A stretch of DNA of 34,289 bases from Planctomycetota bacterium (GTDB lineage Bacteria; Planctomycetota; B15-G4), in NCBI GenBank assembly GCA_029259745.1, contig JAJDEO010000001.1, positions 1 to 34,289 on the forward strand, given 5' to 3'. Made by a program: the position numbers and the translations under genes. Under the pieces are notes generated by a model. The model worked only from the letters and a program-made list of their open reading frames with translations, made no database searches and was not told the origin of the DNA. Below are positions 8,024 through 16,814 of the stretch, in pieces (positions within the stretch are counted from its first letter, which is position 1; each line of letters starts with the position of its first letter).

Positions 8024-8377
8024 TCAGTTGCCCGTGATCTTCGTCACGTAGCGGTCGTGGAAGGTGACCTTCACGAGCACGTTCTTGTCGGGCGTGCGGT
8101 AGTACCAGGTGACGGCCGAGTCTTCGGCGTTGACGCCCTCGGGGCGTCCGAGGATCTCGCGCACGTCCTCGGGGCTGCGTCCGAACCACTCGGCGTTGGC
8201 AACCGGCGAGGGCTGGCTCGCCGTGATCGCGTGCAGCTCGAGCAGCGCTTCGAGCGCCGCGGCGGGGGTGGGCTCGTCGCGCGTTGCCGCCGAGGCGTCC
8301 GAGCCGCCGGCCCAGAGGATCGCACCGAGCGCGAGCCCGGCAAGGCCCGCGATGACCGCCATCGTCGGTTGCTTCAT
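8024..8377 (-). CDS. Small exported protein with BamE/SmpA-like C-terminal region
   Basis: The 117-aa protein starts at an ATG with GGAGATAGG just upstream. Residues about 5-25 form a hydrophobic signal or anchor (MAVIAGLAGLALGAILWAGG). After an Ala-rich linker, the last 50 residues (SPEDVREILGRPEG, then VTWYYRTPDKNVLVKVTFHD) follow the SmpA/OmlA/BamE pattern: a helix capped by LGxP, then beta-strands ending in VTKITG. In proteobacteria that fold occurs in an outer-membrane assembly lipoprotein, but this protein has no lipobox and the match is only to a common fold. It sits immediately upstream of the ParE-like remnant frame. Confidence 0.65.
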   Translation of the reverse strand: MKQPTMAVIAGLAGLALGAILWAGGSDASAATRDEPTPAAALEALLELHAITASQPSPVANAEWFGRSPEDVREILGRPEGVNAEDSAVTWYYRTPDKNVLVKVTFHDRYVTKITGN

Positions 8378-8476
8378 GACCTATCTCCAAGACCTCGGGT
8401 CGACTCGACTACGGTTCTCGACGTCCATTGTGCCAACAGGACGGCTGCGCGCAGCACGCGTTGCTCGAGACGTCGC

Positions 8477-9868
8477 TCAGGCCGCGTTGAGGTACCCGTC
8501 GAACACGGTGCGGACGAGGATGCGGATGTCGAGGACGAGCGACCAGTTCTCGATGTAATAGACGTCGTGCTCGATGCGCTGACGGAGGCTCGTGTGTGAG
8601 CCGCGCAGGCCGTGGATCTGGGCCCAGCCCGTGATGCCCGGCTTGACCCAGTGCTTGTGGGCGTAGCGCGGGATCTCGCGCTTGTACTCGTCGATGAACT
8701 CGGCGCGCTCGGGGCGCGGGCCGACGAGGCTCATCTCGCCGCGCAGTACGTTGAGGAGCTGCGGGAGTTCGTCGAGGTTCGTGCGTCGCAGGAGGCCGCC
8801 GACGCGCGTGCAGCGTGGGTCGTTCGTGACAGCGATGCGCGGGCCGTCGTCCTCGGCGTCGATCGTCATCGTGCGGAACTTCACCATCTTGAACGAGCGC
8901 CCGGCCTCGCCGACGCGTTCCTGGATGAAGAACGCCGGGCCGTTCGTCGTGAGGCGGATGATCGTGGCGATGACGAGCATCGGGATCGCAAGCAGCACGA
9001 GCAGCATCGACGACACGATGACATCGAACGAGCGCTTGGCGATGCGCGCGCCGAGGCTCAGTTCCGCCGACACGAAGCCGAGCAGCGGGACGCCGCCGAC
9101 GCGCTCCCAGGTGGGCACGAGGTTCGTCGACGGGAACATCGATGCCGTCAGGTGCACCGAGATGCCTTCTTGGTCGGCGAGGTCGAAGAGACGCGCGAGC
9201 TCGTCGCGCTCGAGCTCCGTGGCTTCGATCAACACGTGCTCGACGTGACCCTGCACGATGCGATCGAACGCCTCGGCTTTCGTGAGACGCGGCCCGATGT
9301 CGGGCGGCACGTCGGACGCGTTCTCGGCCGTGACACCGTCGAGGCGCAGGTTCATGCCCGGCGTGCGTTGGAACGTGGCCAACAGCTGCAGCATGCGTCG
9401 CGACATTCCGAACACGAGCACGCCGGCCTCTTGTGACTCGTCACCGACGAGCCGCCGCTCGGCCACCGACGAAAGCACGCGCGAGAGCCACAGCGCGCCC
9501 GTCCCCAGTCCGAAGAACATGAAGGCCACGCCGCGTGCACCCGGCGTGGCCTGCCCCTCGTGCAGCGGAAGTTGCGATGCGGCCGCGATCATCGCGAACA
9601 TCACCCAACCGGCCATGACGAGGTCACGCTGCGGAACCGAGTCGAGCGGCTGGCGCGTGAGGTGCGGGCGGTAGAGGCCGCACGAACACAGGCCGAGCAT
9701 CACCGGGAAGAGCGCGACCAGGTAGACGCGCAGGTGCGCATCGATCGGCAGCGACGTGCCACCGAGCCACCCGACGAGCGCGACCGCGAACCCATACGCC
9801 AGGGCGAGCAGCGCCTGGTCGAGGATGATGAGAGTTGCGCGTGAGGTCTCGGTGTGTCGGGAAAGCAT
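8477..9868 (-). CDS. Polyprenyl glycosylphosphotransferase (exopolysaccharide initiation)
   Basis: The 463-aa integral membrane enzyme should transfer a sugar-1-phosphate from a nucleotide sugar to undecaprenyl phosphate, starting exopolysaccharide or O-antigen synthesis. The N-terminal half has four to five membrane segments (about 14-35, 45-65, 83-101, 112-130) and a nucleotide-binding-like region (VLVFGMSRRMLQLL, near 150). The C-terminal bacterial sugar transferase domain begins near 275 with KRSFDVIVSSMLLVLL. It contains ERVGEAGRSFKMVKFRTM, TNLDELPQLLNVLRGEMS, the signature VGPRPER, and KPGITGWAQIHGLRG. Domain order matches the WcaJ/PssY type. The GT4 glycosyltransferase gene lies upstream on the same strand after 130 nt, consistent with a small polysaccharide unit. 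Sugar specificity cannot be read from the sequence. Confidence 0.93.
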   Translation of the reverse strand: MLSRHTETSRATLIILDQALLALAYGFAVALVGWLGGTSLPIDAHLRVYLVALFPVMLGLCSCGLYRPHLTRQPLDSVPQRDLVMAGWVMFAMIAAASQLPLHEGQATPGARGVAFMFFGLGTGALWLSRVLSSVAERRLVGDESQEAGVLVFGMSRRMLQLLATFQRTPGMNLRLDGVTAENASDVPPDIGPRLTKAEAFDRIVQGHVEHVLIEATELERDELARLFDLADQEGISVHLTASMFPSTNLVPTWERVGGVPLLGFVSAELSLGARIAKRSFDVIVSSMLLVLLAIPMLVIATIIRLTTNGPAFFIQERVGEAGRSFKMVKFRTMTIDAEDDGPRIAVTNDPRCTRVGGLLRRTNLDELPQLLNVLRGEMSLVGPRPERAEFIDEYKREIPRYAHKHWVKPGITGWAQIHGLRGSHTSLRQRIEHDVYYIENWSLVLDIRILVRTVFDGYLNAA

Positions 9869-9998
9869 GGGCCAGGGCGATGCGAACGGCCCGGCGCCAC
9901 CGCGCCCTGCCGTTCAATATTCGCGAGAGATGGACTCGTGTCACCCCACACGTGACCGCCGAAGTGTCGCAGATTCTCGACGCGGATTCATGAGGCGT

Positions 9999-11204
9999 TC
10001 ATGAAGGCATTCTCCCAGCTGCCGGCGGGGGCGTCGTCCTCTGGATCGGGGGCCTGCTCCGGACGTCCATCACAACGCGCGACATCGAGGTCGCAAAGGC
10101 GTCGTGCGAGAATCTCTGGGCTGCGGCGACACAGGCCGCTGCCGGCCAGTGAGAGCGCTGTTCGAAGTGTCGGATAGCCGCGATGAGGTGCTCGACGTCG
10201 TCACCGTTCGCGCCGTAGAGCACACCGGTCACGCCATCCTGCACGGTTTCCGTCGCGCCGCCGCGACCGAGGGCGATCACGGGCGTCCCGCAGGCCATGG
10301 CTTCGACGGGCACGAGCCCGAAGTCTTCCTCGCCGGGAAACAGCAGGGCGCGGGCGTCGCGGTAGAGTTCGGCGACTTCGGCGTCCGTGGGGCGCTGGAC
10401 GAAGCGCGTGCGCGGGCCCGCGGCGGCGCGGAGTGCGGCGAAGTGCGGGCCGTCGCCGGCGACGACGAGTGGGCGGTCGAGCTCTCGGCAGGCCGCGACA
10501 GCGAGGTCGAAGCGCTTGTAGGCGACGGCTTCGCCGAGGAGGAGATAGGGCGCCTCGTCAGTTGTCCCGGCGTCGGCCTCGTCGCTCGGCGTGAAACGTG
10601 TGAGATCGACGGGCGGATAGACGACGTCGCAGCTCGCTGAGTAGGCGCGTTCGATGCGGCGCGCGGCGTGGCGCGAGACGGCGACGAAACGATCCACCTG
10701 GCGCGAGGCGATCCAGTCGTCGCGGCGCACGCGTTTGAGCATCTGCTTCGCGGCGCCGTGCAGCGCGCGCGGCACAGAGCGCTCGAGGTAGACGTCCTCG
10801 AGATCCCAGGCGTAGCGCACGGGCGAGTAGCAGTAGCAGACGTGGTGCGCGCCGTCGGGCACGCGCACGGTTTTTGCGACCGAGGCATCGCTGGTGACCA
10901 CGACCTCGGCGTCGCGCAGGTTGAACGAGCGGTAGAAGCGCGGGAGCATCGGCAGCAGCGCGCGGTAGGCCAGGCGTCGCAGCGGCGCCTGCTGCATCGC
11001 ACTCGTGACGACGCGTCGAACGTGCGGCGGCGCGGGGCAGGCGTCGGCGTCATGCAAGAGCGTGAAGAGGTCACTGCCCGGCCAGAGCGCGGCGAGCGCC
11101 TCGAGCACACGCTCACCGCCGCGCCGGCGCACGAGCCAGTGGTGCACGAGCGCAACGCGAGGAGGGCGGCGGGTGAGCGTGGTTTCGGGAGACACGTGCC
11201 GCAT
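9999..11204 (-). CDS. Glycosyltransferase, GT4 (GT-B) family
   Basis: The GT-B glycosyltransferase probably extends the lipid-linked sugar made by the neighbouring phosphotransferase. The frame is open further upstream to 11318, but the extra 38 residues look non-conserved. The ATG at 11204 puts the family's first beta-strand (RVALVHHWLVRRRGGERVLEAL) close to the N-terminus and gives 401 aa. Further landmarks are YCYSPVRYAWD in the N-terminal domain, VYPPVDLTRF at the interdomain linker, and the donor-site block FPGEEDFGLVPVEAMACGTP with the E-x7-E pair (Glu of EDFG and Glu of VEAM), followed by GATETVQDGVTGVLY. The C-terminal 25 residues are Pro- and Arg-rich. Donor and acceptor are unknown. 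Confidence 0.9.
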   Translation of the reverse strand: MRHVSPETTLTRRPPRVALVHHWLVRRRGGERVLEALAALWPGSDLFTLLHDADACPAPPHVRRVVTSAMQQAPLRRLAYRALLPMLPRFYRSFNLRDAEVVVTSDASVAKTVRVPDGAHHVCYCYSPVRYAWDLEDVYLERSVPRALHGAAKQMLKRVRRDDWIASRQVDRFVAVSRHAARRIERAYSASCDVVYPPVDLTRFTPSDEADAGTTDEAPYLLLGEAVAYKRFDLAVAACRELDRPLVVAGDGPHFAALRAAAGPRTRFVQRPTDAEVAELYRDARALLFPGEEDFGLVPVEAMACGTPVIALGRGGATETVQDGVTGVLYGANGDDVEHLIAAIRHFEQRSHWPAAACVAAAQRFSHDAFATSMSRVVMDVRSRPPIQRTTPPPAAGRMPS

Positions 11205-11462
11205 GGTAGCGCTCGGCACCGTCTCGATGTGACGCGTGATGCGCGCCCATGAGAGAGTTGCTGAAAGGGTGGGCGGGCCGAGCGAGGCGAGTTCGCGTCG
11301 CGCCAGTAGCCGTACCATGCGTCGTTGTGATGAGCGTCGACGGTCGCTCTTTCGGAGGGGCGCGTTCGTTCAGCGCGGGTGGGAGACTCGGCTCCGTGGC
11401 GGCCGAGGCCCCGGTCCGCGACGCCGTTGGGAGTCACGGACACAACGGCATGGCGTCGTGCG

Positions 11463-13991
11463 TCACGGGGCTGTCGCCGACAAGCCCCGTGTTGCCGACC
11501 ATCCCAGTGGAGCGCCGGCATCCTGGATCCACGCCTGCATCACGAAGGAAAAACCAGCCGAGACGCCGACGGGCATGGCGCCGAGGATCTCGAGTGTTCC
11601 GGTCGGCGACGTGGTGAAGCCCGAGAGCAAGAGGGTCGGCGTGGGAACAAGAACACCGCCCTTGAACGGGGCGAGCAGCGCGTCGGACCCGACGACGAGC
11701 GCGGTCGGCGCCCCCGGCGTGGCGGCGGACACATCGAGGTGGATCGGCGTCGCGGCATCGAGGGAGCCGCGCCCTTCGAGGTCACTGAACCCTGCCGAAC
11801 CCGCCAGGGAGTAGCCCAAGCTCTCCCATGGTCCGTCTGCGCGAATGAGGTTGGCGACACCGCGGTACGTCACCGCCATCGCATCGATGAAGCCGTCGCC
11901 GTTGACCTCCGAGAGGAGCACCTGCTCGATCGATGTCGTGATGCGCTGCGTCGTTGGCGGCGCAAAGTTGCCGCTCCCCAGTCCGCGAATCACAGTGATC
12001 TGGGCTTCCGAGACCGATCCCTCGTCGGCCGGCGGATGTCCTACACAAAGGAGATCGACGATGCCGTCGGCGTCGAGGTCGCCGGCCACGACATCCTTCA
12101 CGACGTTCACTGTAGAGAGCACGGTCGACCTCGGGCCGAACGTGCCGTCGCCCGCATTCAGCTGCACGACAAGCAGTGGGACGAGCGCGTCGCCGAGTAC
12201 GAGGTCGAGGTCGTCATCGCCGTCGACATCCAAAAGGCAGAGGTCGCCCCAGGCGTTCACACCCGACGCCACGCTCGGAGGCGCGAGTCCGCCAGCCCCG
12301 TCACCCGCGAACACGACCGAGTCGAAGGCCCCGAACCCCGCGCACACGAGGTCGCCAGCGCCGTCGCCGGTGACGTCGGCAAAGACCACCTCCCGCACAC
12401 CGCCCGGCCCGCCCGTGATGAGACTCGACTCGATGAACGTGCCATCGCCGAGGCCGAGGAGCACCGCTGCGGTTGCCGTCAGTCCGCTGGGGGTCACGGC
12501 GATCACATCGACGTGACCATCGCCATTCGCGTCACCTTGAACCGGGCGCAAAGCTGACGCGAGTGGGAAGGCGGAGGTGACGACGTGCGAGAAGCCGCCG
12601 GTTCCGTCGCCGAGGAACGTCGCGATCTGAATGCCACCGGCCGGCAAGGTCTGCAGGGTGACACCGTCGAGGTCGCCGTCTTCGTCGACGTCCGCGAGAA
12701 AGGCCGACCGGGTGCAGAGGTCGGTCGAGACGGAGCGCGGCTTGTCGAAGACACCATCCACCTTTCCGAGCAGCACGAAGACCTCACAGCCGGCAGTGAT
12801 GAAACAGTCGTCGAACCCATCGTGATTCATGTCGCCGATATCCATGACGGCGAACTCAGGCACGAGTGCAATCGGACCGAAGCGACCGTCGCCGCGGCCG
12901 TTGAAGATCAGGCCATCGCTGAAGCCAACTTGCAGGAGGTCGAGCGCGCCGTCTTGGTCGAAGTCGAGCGCGTACATGTCGTGCGCTTGCTCCACGCGAG
13001 CGAAGCGCGTCGAAGCGGTGAAGGAGCCATCGACCTCGCCGCGCCACAGCGTTCCGCCGTCCACGCCTTGCAACAGGACATCTGTGATGTCGTCGCCATC
13101 GGCATCACCCGCGGCCCAACACGTCAAGGTTGCGCCTCCTCCGAAGAACTGACGCTGCAAGTAGTCGCCATTCTCGTCGTAGACGTAGTGCGTGAAGAAC
13201 TCGGGAAACGCTGCGACGACGGGTGGGTCGACGTCAAGCAGGGCGCCGATGTCGGCGGCTCCGTCGCCGTTGAGATCGACGACGTCGATGCTCACGATCC
13301 AAGAGTCGCGGTCGACGACCGTTGCGCTCGCGAATCCACCACCTGACAGCTGGTGAAAGACGATTAGCTCGGGTTCGAGCCCGCCGCGGTCGCGCAGTGC
13401 AACGACATCGACATGCCCGTCGCCCGTCAGGTCGCCGGCATCGACAGCCACGACCTCGGGGCCCGTGATGAACTGCGTTTCGGTGACGAGCGCACCCGTA
13501 CCGGGTGTCGACTCGGTCAAGAGCGACACGCGGTTCGTTCCGTAGTGGGCGACGAGAACATCGTCATGCCCGTCACCGTCGATGTCGACGACCGACACGG
13601 TGCGGCCATTGTGAGACATCGTCGAGATGATCGGAGGCCCGAGCGTGCCGGAGCTCTCGGCGAGCTGCACGCGGACCTCTGGAGTGGAGATCGCGATCGA
13701 CACGAAGTCGTCGCGGCCGTCGCCATTGATGTCGCCGACACCCCACGCGGCAGGCGTCGTCGAGGTCACGGTGACCGGAGTCGACACGCGACCGCTCGGT
13801 GTGCCGAACGCGATGGCGAACTCGTCGGACGGCGTGCTCCGTCGGACCATCACGTCGGGGAGGCCATCGGCATTGAAGTCCCCGAGCTGGGTGGCCACGT
13901 TGTGCCCCAAGCCGAGTTGCTCCAACTCGAACGACACCTCCTGCGCGAGTCCACCCGAGACGAGACACAGCGAAACAACCCAGGTTTTCAT
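11463..13991 (-). CDS. Secreted FG-GAP/VCBS beta-propeller repeat protein
   Basis: Translation most likely starts at the ATG at 13991, which has GGAGAAGG 5 nt upstream, rather than at the ATG 8 codons earlier. It gives 842 aa with a signal peptide (MKTWVVSLCLVSGGLAQ). At least 14 FG-GAP/VCBS motifs of the GDxNGDGxxDxxV type follow (for example GDINGDGRDDFV, VDIDGDGHDDVLV, GDANGDGHVDVIA). Each is a calcium-binding loop in a propeller blade, so two propellers are likely. The last 75 residues form a different domain: VPTPTLLLSGFTTS, then a strand with SFVMQAWIQDAGAPLGWS and the tail ATRGLSATAP. Similar tails end many secreted planctomycete proteins. The role is probably extracellular binding or adhesion; no catalytic motif is visible. 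A 12-bp hairpin (11464-11491) overlaps the stop codon and the last codons. Confidence 0.9.
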   Translation of the reverse strand: MKTWVVSLCLVSGGLAQEVSFELEQLGLGHNVATQLGDFNADGLPDVMVRRSTPSDEFAIAFGTPSGRVSTPVTVTSTTPAAWGVGDINGDGRDDFVSIAISTPEVRVQLAESSGTLGPPIISTMSHNGRTVSVVDIDGDGHDDVLVAHYGTNRVSLLTESTPGTGALVTETQFITGPEVVAVDAGDLTGDGHVDVVALRDRGGLEPELIVFHQLSGGGFASATVVDRDSWIVSIDVVDLNGDGAADIGALLDVDPPVVAAFPEFFTHYVYDENGDYLQRQFFGGGATLTCWAAGDADGDDITDVLLQGVDGGTLWRGEVDGSFTASTRFARVEQAHDMYALDFDQDGALDLLQVGFSDGLIFNGRGDGRFGPIALVPEFAVMDIGDMNHDGFDDCFITAGCEVFVLLGKVDGVFDKPRSVSTDLCTRSAFLADVDEDGDLDGVTLQTLPAGGIQIATFLGDGTGGFSHVVTSAFPLASALRPVQGDANGDGHVDVIAVTPSGLTATAAVLLGLGDGTFIESSLITGGPGGVREVVFADVTGDGAGDLVCAGFGAFDSVVFAGDGAGGLAPPSVASGVNAWGDLCLLDVDGDDDLDLVLGDALVPLLVVQLNAGDGTFGPRSTVLSTVNVVKDVVAGDLDADGIVDLLCVGHPPADEGSVSEAQITVIRGLGSGNFAPPTTQRITTSIEQVLLSEVNGDGFIDAMAVTYRGVANLIRADGPWESLGYSLAGSAGFSDLEGRGSLDAATPIHLDVSAATPGAPTALVVGSDALLAPFKGGVLVPTPTLLLSGFTTSPTGTLEILGAMPVGVSAGFSFVMQAWIQDAGAPLGWSATRGLSATAP

Positions 13992-14069
13992 CGGTCCTTC
14001 TCCATGGCGAGTCACCTTGCGCAGCTCCCGCGGAATCGCCCGCTGGCGCGCGTGCCAACCTGCTGATCC

Positions 14070-14233
14070 TAGCAGCCGTTGGACAACTCATCCGGCGCGC
14101 CGCACGCACTCGAGTGCGCCTGTGCAAACGCGGGAGCCTCGACGAATCACCGCTTCGCCTGCGTTCCCACACTCGCACAGACACACGCCGTCGCGCACGG
14201 CGCACTCGGAGCAGTTTTTCAACAGGATGCTAA
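14070..14233. mobile_element. MITE-like inverted-repeat element, copy A
   Basis: A 164-bp non-coding element runs between TA dinucleotides. Its terminal inverted repeats are TAGCAGCCGTTGGACAACTC at the left and, read on the opposite strand, TTAGCATCCTGTTGAAAAAC at the right. The interior matches copies at 16042 and 18199. It lies in the intergenic region upstream of the FG-GAP gene. No transposase is encoded. Confidence 0.75.
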
Positions 14234-14261
14234 CTACGAGACGGGTGAAATGAGTTTGCGC

Positions 14262-14307
14262 GCACGGATGGTGAAAGGTGAGACAGAACCCCTTTCCATC
14301 CGTGCGG
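14262..14307. other. Strong intergenic hairpin
   Basis: CGCACGGATGG-TG-AAAGG pairs with CCTTTCCATCCGTGCG around a 12-nt loop: 16 bp with a 2-nt bulge. No T-tract follows on either strand, so it is not a typical terminator. It lies between the MITE copy and the symporter gene; the rest of 14234-14438 shows no gene. Confidence 0.5.
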
Positions 14308-14438
14308 ACGGTCGTTTGATCGACGTCGCCGAATGTCGAGAGAGCGCGGGCCGTCGACGGCGGGATCGACCGGCCAAGACTCCGTGGTGGCTACGGCTCC
14401 GTGCGTCAACCACCAGGGCATCCGCGAGCTGAGCGACG

Positions 14439-14444
14439 TACACT
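14439..14444 (+). promoter_or_regulatory. Candidate -10 box for a leaderless symporter transcript
   Basis: TACACT lies 6 nt before the symporter ATG, which has no Shine-Dalgarno sequence. Initiation would fall at or next to the ATG. No good -35 box is visible. Confidence 0.4.
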
Positions 14445-14450
14445 CCGCCG

Positions 14451-15896
14451 ATGCTCTACGTCGTCGTTGCGGTCGTCTATCTCCTGAGCCTGCTCGCCGT
14501 GGGGCTGCGCAAGTCGCGGTCGGTCCATGGCCAGGCCACGTTCACGCTGGCCGGACGCTCGCTCGGCGTGCCCGTGCTCGTGGGCACTCTGCTCGCCACG
14601 TGGACGGGGACGGGGTCGATCTTCGGCAACGCGGGCGAGGCCTATCGCGTCGGGTTCCCATCGCTGCTGATCCCGCTCGGATCGGTGGCCGGACTGCTGG
14701 TGCTCTCGGTGCTCGCCGTGCGCGTGCGAGCCCGCGGGCGCTTCACGCTGCAGGACGTGCTCGAGGAGCGCTTTGGAGTCGCCGCGCGCGTGCTCGGCAC
14801 GTTAACGCTCGTGCTCGCGTACCTCGTGATCGTCGCCAACCAGCTGCGCGCCGGCGAGGCCGTGATCGGCGAGCTTGCCGTCTCGCAGGGCTGGGCGGCG
14901 CCCGACCCGTTCGTCGCGATGGTGGGCGTGGCGCTCTTCATCGCGACGTACACGGCCATGGCCGGGATGATGAGCGTCGCGGTCACCGACACATTCAACG
15001 GCGTGCTCATGATCGTCGGGCTCAGCATCATCCTGCCGCTCGTCTGGATGGCCGCCGGCGGAACGACGGCCGTGATCGAGGCGCTCCCCGAGGCGGCCCG
15101 CAGCGTCACCGGACACTACTCGTCGCTCGAGGTCGCCTCGCTGATCCTCCCGCCGTTCCTGCTCATCATCGGCGACGCGAACCTGCACCAGCGCTTCCTC
15201 TCGGCCAAGAGCGACAAGGTCGCCCGCTCGGCGGCGCTGTGGTTCATCCCGGCCGTGCTGATCGTCGAGTCGATCATCCTGCTCGTGGCGATCGGCGCGT
15301 CGACGGCACTGCCTGGCAGCGACCCCGATCGCGTGATGGTCGCGCTGAGTTTGACGAGCGGTTTGCTGCCGCCGCTGCTCGGTGCGCTCATGCTCGCGTG
15401 CGTGCTCGCGATCATCATCTCGACGGCCGACTCATACCTCCTCGCGTGCTCGTCGTCATTCGTGCGCGACGTGTACCAGCGCTTCGCAAGGCGCGACGCG
15501 ACGGAGGCCGAGCTGCTGCGCGCCGCGCGTTTGATCGTCATCCTGCTCACGCTCCCGGCCCTCGCACTCGCCTCGGCCGACGACAACTTCTTCCGCCTCG
15601 CACTCTTCGCCTACACGATCTACGGCGTCGGCATCACACCGGCGCTGCTCGCCGCGCTCTTCTGGCCGCGCGCGACACCGGCCGGCGCCGTCTCCTCGAT
15701 GCTGACGGGTGTCGGCGTGGCGATCGTCTGGAAGGCGCGCGACTTCGGCCCGCGCGCCGCCGAGTGGTTCGGTGAACCGGGGGGCAGCGTTGGCGCCGTC
15801 GTGCCGTCCGTGATCGTGGCGTTGGTCGTGCTCGTGAGCGTGAGCCTCGTGACGACGCCGCGGCCGCTTGCCGTCGACGAGCGTCGCGACAACTGA
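14451..15896 (+). CDS. Sodium:solute symporter family (SSF) permease
   Basis: The 481-aa protein is hydrophobic throughout, with about 13 predicted membrane helices, the usual SSF architecture (LeuT fold). Typical landmarks are TFTLAGRSLGVPVLVGTLLA in the first helices, ATWTGTGSIFGNAGEAY (unwound helix region), FTLQDVLEERFG after helix 3, and ISTADSYLLACSSSFVRD in the helix 8-9 region where SSF members bind sodium. It should import an organic solute driven by sodium; the substrate cannot be told from the sequence. The ATG is chosen because hydrophobic sequence starts directly after it and a -10-like box lies 6 nt upstream. It seems monocistronic; short imperfect hairpins, such as GTTGCGT...ACGCAAC at 16016-16037, follow the gene. 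Confidence 0.92.
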   Translation: MLYVVVAVVYLLSLLAVGLRKSRSVHGQATFTLAGRSLGVPVLVGTLLATWTGTGSIFGNAGEAYRVGFPSLLIPLGSVAGLLVLSVLAVRVRARGRFTLQDVLEERFGVAARVLGTLTLVLAYLVIVANQLRAGEAVIGELAVSQGWAAPDPFVAMVGVALFIATYTAMAGMMSVAVTDTFNGVLMIVGLSIILPLVWMAAGGTTAVIEALPEAARSVTGHYSSLEVASLILPPFLLIIGDANLHQRFLSAKSDKVARSAALWFIPAVLIVESIILLVAIGASTALPGSDPDRVMVALSLTSGLLPPLLGALMLACVLAIIISTADSYLLACSSSFVRDVYQRFARRDATEAELLRAARLIVILLTLPALALASADDNFFRLALFAYTIYGVGITPALLAALFWPRATPAGAVSSMLTGVGVAIVWKARDFGPRAAEWFGEPGGSVGAVVPSVIVALVVLVSVSLVTTPRPLAVDERRDN

Positions 15897-16041
15897 CGCG
15901 CTGGGCTGACGCAGAACCGTTCGCTTGCCACTTGCCGCGGACGCGTTCGGCGTCATGAAAGGGAGCGCGTCACCATCTGTGGCGTCGCGCAGTCGGCACG
16001 TCGGACTCGACGACTGTTGCGTCTCGAGGCACGCAACGTGC

Positions 16042-16207
16042 TAACAGCCTGCTGAGAAACTCACCTGGCGCGACGCGTGCAATCGAGCGCGCTTGTGCGA
16101 GCGCGGTCGGTCTCGACGAATCCACCGATTCGCCGGCGTTCCCAGACTCGCACAGGCACACCCGGTCGCGCACGGCGAACTCGGAGCAGTTCTTCACCAG
16201 GCTGCCA
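16042..16207. mobile_element. MITE-like inverted-repeat element, copy B
   Basis: A 166-bp copy in the same orientation as the one at 14070. The left terminus is TAACAGCCTGCTGAGAAACTC; the right terminus, read on the other strand, is TTGGCAGCCTGGTGAAGAAC. The interior GGTCGCGCACGGCGAACTC and the small palindrome CGAATCCACCGATTCG are shared with the other copies. The right TA is mutated. The surrounding gap (15897-16349) shows no convincing gene. Confidence 0.75.
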
Positions 16208-16349
16208 AGGCTGTCGCGGTTTGCACTCTCGAGACAGTGGATCGCGGTCTTCAAGTTGTCGGTCTTCGATGCCGAGTGATGAGCCGCTGCGAAGGTCGAC
16301 GTCGCATGTCTCTCGACAGGCGATCGCAGGCCTGCCACGGAGGTTCACC

Positions 16350-16679
16350 ATGGACGCTATCGACCCAGATGACACGCACGGACCGCTCTTCGAACTCGGC
16401 GAAGTCGTGATCAGTGAGAATGCGCAGTCCGTCCTCGACGAACAGATGGTTGCCAAGGCCGTCGCTCTGCACTCGAACGGACAATGGGGATATGCCGACC
16501 GTGCGAAGTGCCGCCTGAACGATCGGTCCATTGCGGGCGACAAACCGCTCGTGTCCGAGTACATCGTCGCGCATGGCGTGCGCGTGCTCGTCACGACGAA
16601 CGGTCAACGTACGCGCACTCTCGTGGATGTCTACGGCTCGCAGGTCCAAGCGCTGTTGAGTTCGCAGTCCTCCAAGTAG
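16350..16679 (+). CDS. Small protein resembling the 'plasmid related protein' family
   Basis: The 109-aa product starts at an ATG with a strong ribosome site (GGAGGT, 6 nt spacing); the frame upstream is only the MITE read through. The sequence follows a pattern I associate with small proteins annotated 'plasmid related protein': an N-terminal strand (LGEVVISENAQSVL), a central H-x-x-GQWG motif (HSNGQWGYAD), an Asn/Asp-rich turn (LNDRSI), SEYIVAHGVRVLVTT, and a final QRTRTLVDV. Members occur on plasmids and near type I restriction loci, and their function is unknown. No restriction genes are present here. A terminator-like hairpin lies 17 nt after the stop, so the gene is probably a single transcription unit. 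It lies in a MITE-rich stretch, suggesting acquisition. Confidence 0.75.
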   Translation: MDAIDPDDTHGPLFELGEVVISENAQSVLDEQMVAKAVALHSNGQWGYADRAKCRLNDRSIAGDKPLVSEYIVAHGVRVLVTTNGQRTRTLVDVYGSQVQALLSSQSSK

Positions 16680-16696
16680 CGGCGCCCGGATCCCCG

Positions 16697-16718
16697 TCGT
16701 GAGACGTCTCGCGATTTT
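16697..16718 (+). terminator. Rho-independent terminator-like hairpin
   Basis: TCGTGAG and CTCGCGA pair (7 bp, one G-T) around ACGT and are followed by TTTT. Its position 17 nt after the stop at 16679 fits termination of that gene. Confidence 0.5.
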
Positions 16719-16814
16719 CCCGGTTTCGACGAGTCACATGCCGCGCTCGCGACGGATCTCATCTCGCGACAGCGTGGGGCAATGCTTGCCTCGCGCACAG
16801 CACGAGGAGAGACC

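Noticed and set aside
11464..11491. Hairpin CACGGGGC...GCCCCGTG at the FG-GAP stop codon as a terminator
   Set aside because: No T-tract follows on the transcribed strand and the bases encode the conserved C-terminal residues; kept only as a remark in that gene.
11379..12557. 392-codon plus-strand frame and other plus-strand frames to 14066
   Set aside because: Antisense to the FG-GAP gene; their periodic patterns come from the repeated GDGxxD codons read backwards.
16061..16340. Conserved peptide NCSE.AVRD....GNAGES.DSSR readable in MITE copies
   Set aside because: The frame is shared but differences between copies are mostly amino-acid changing and one copy is frameshifted, so similarity reflects the DNA element and not a protein.
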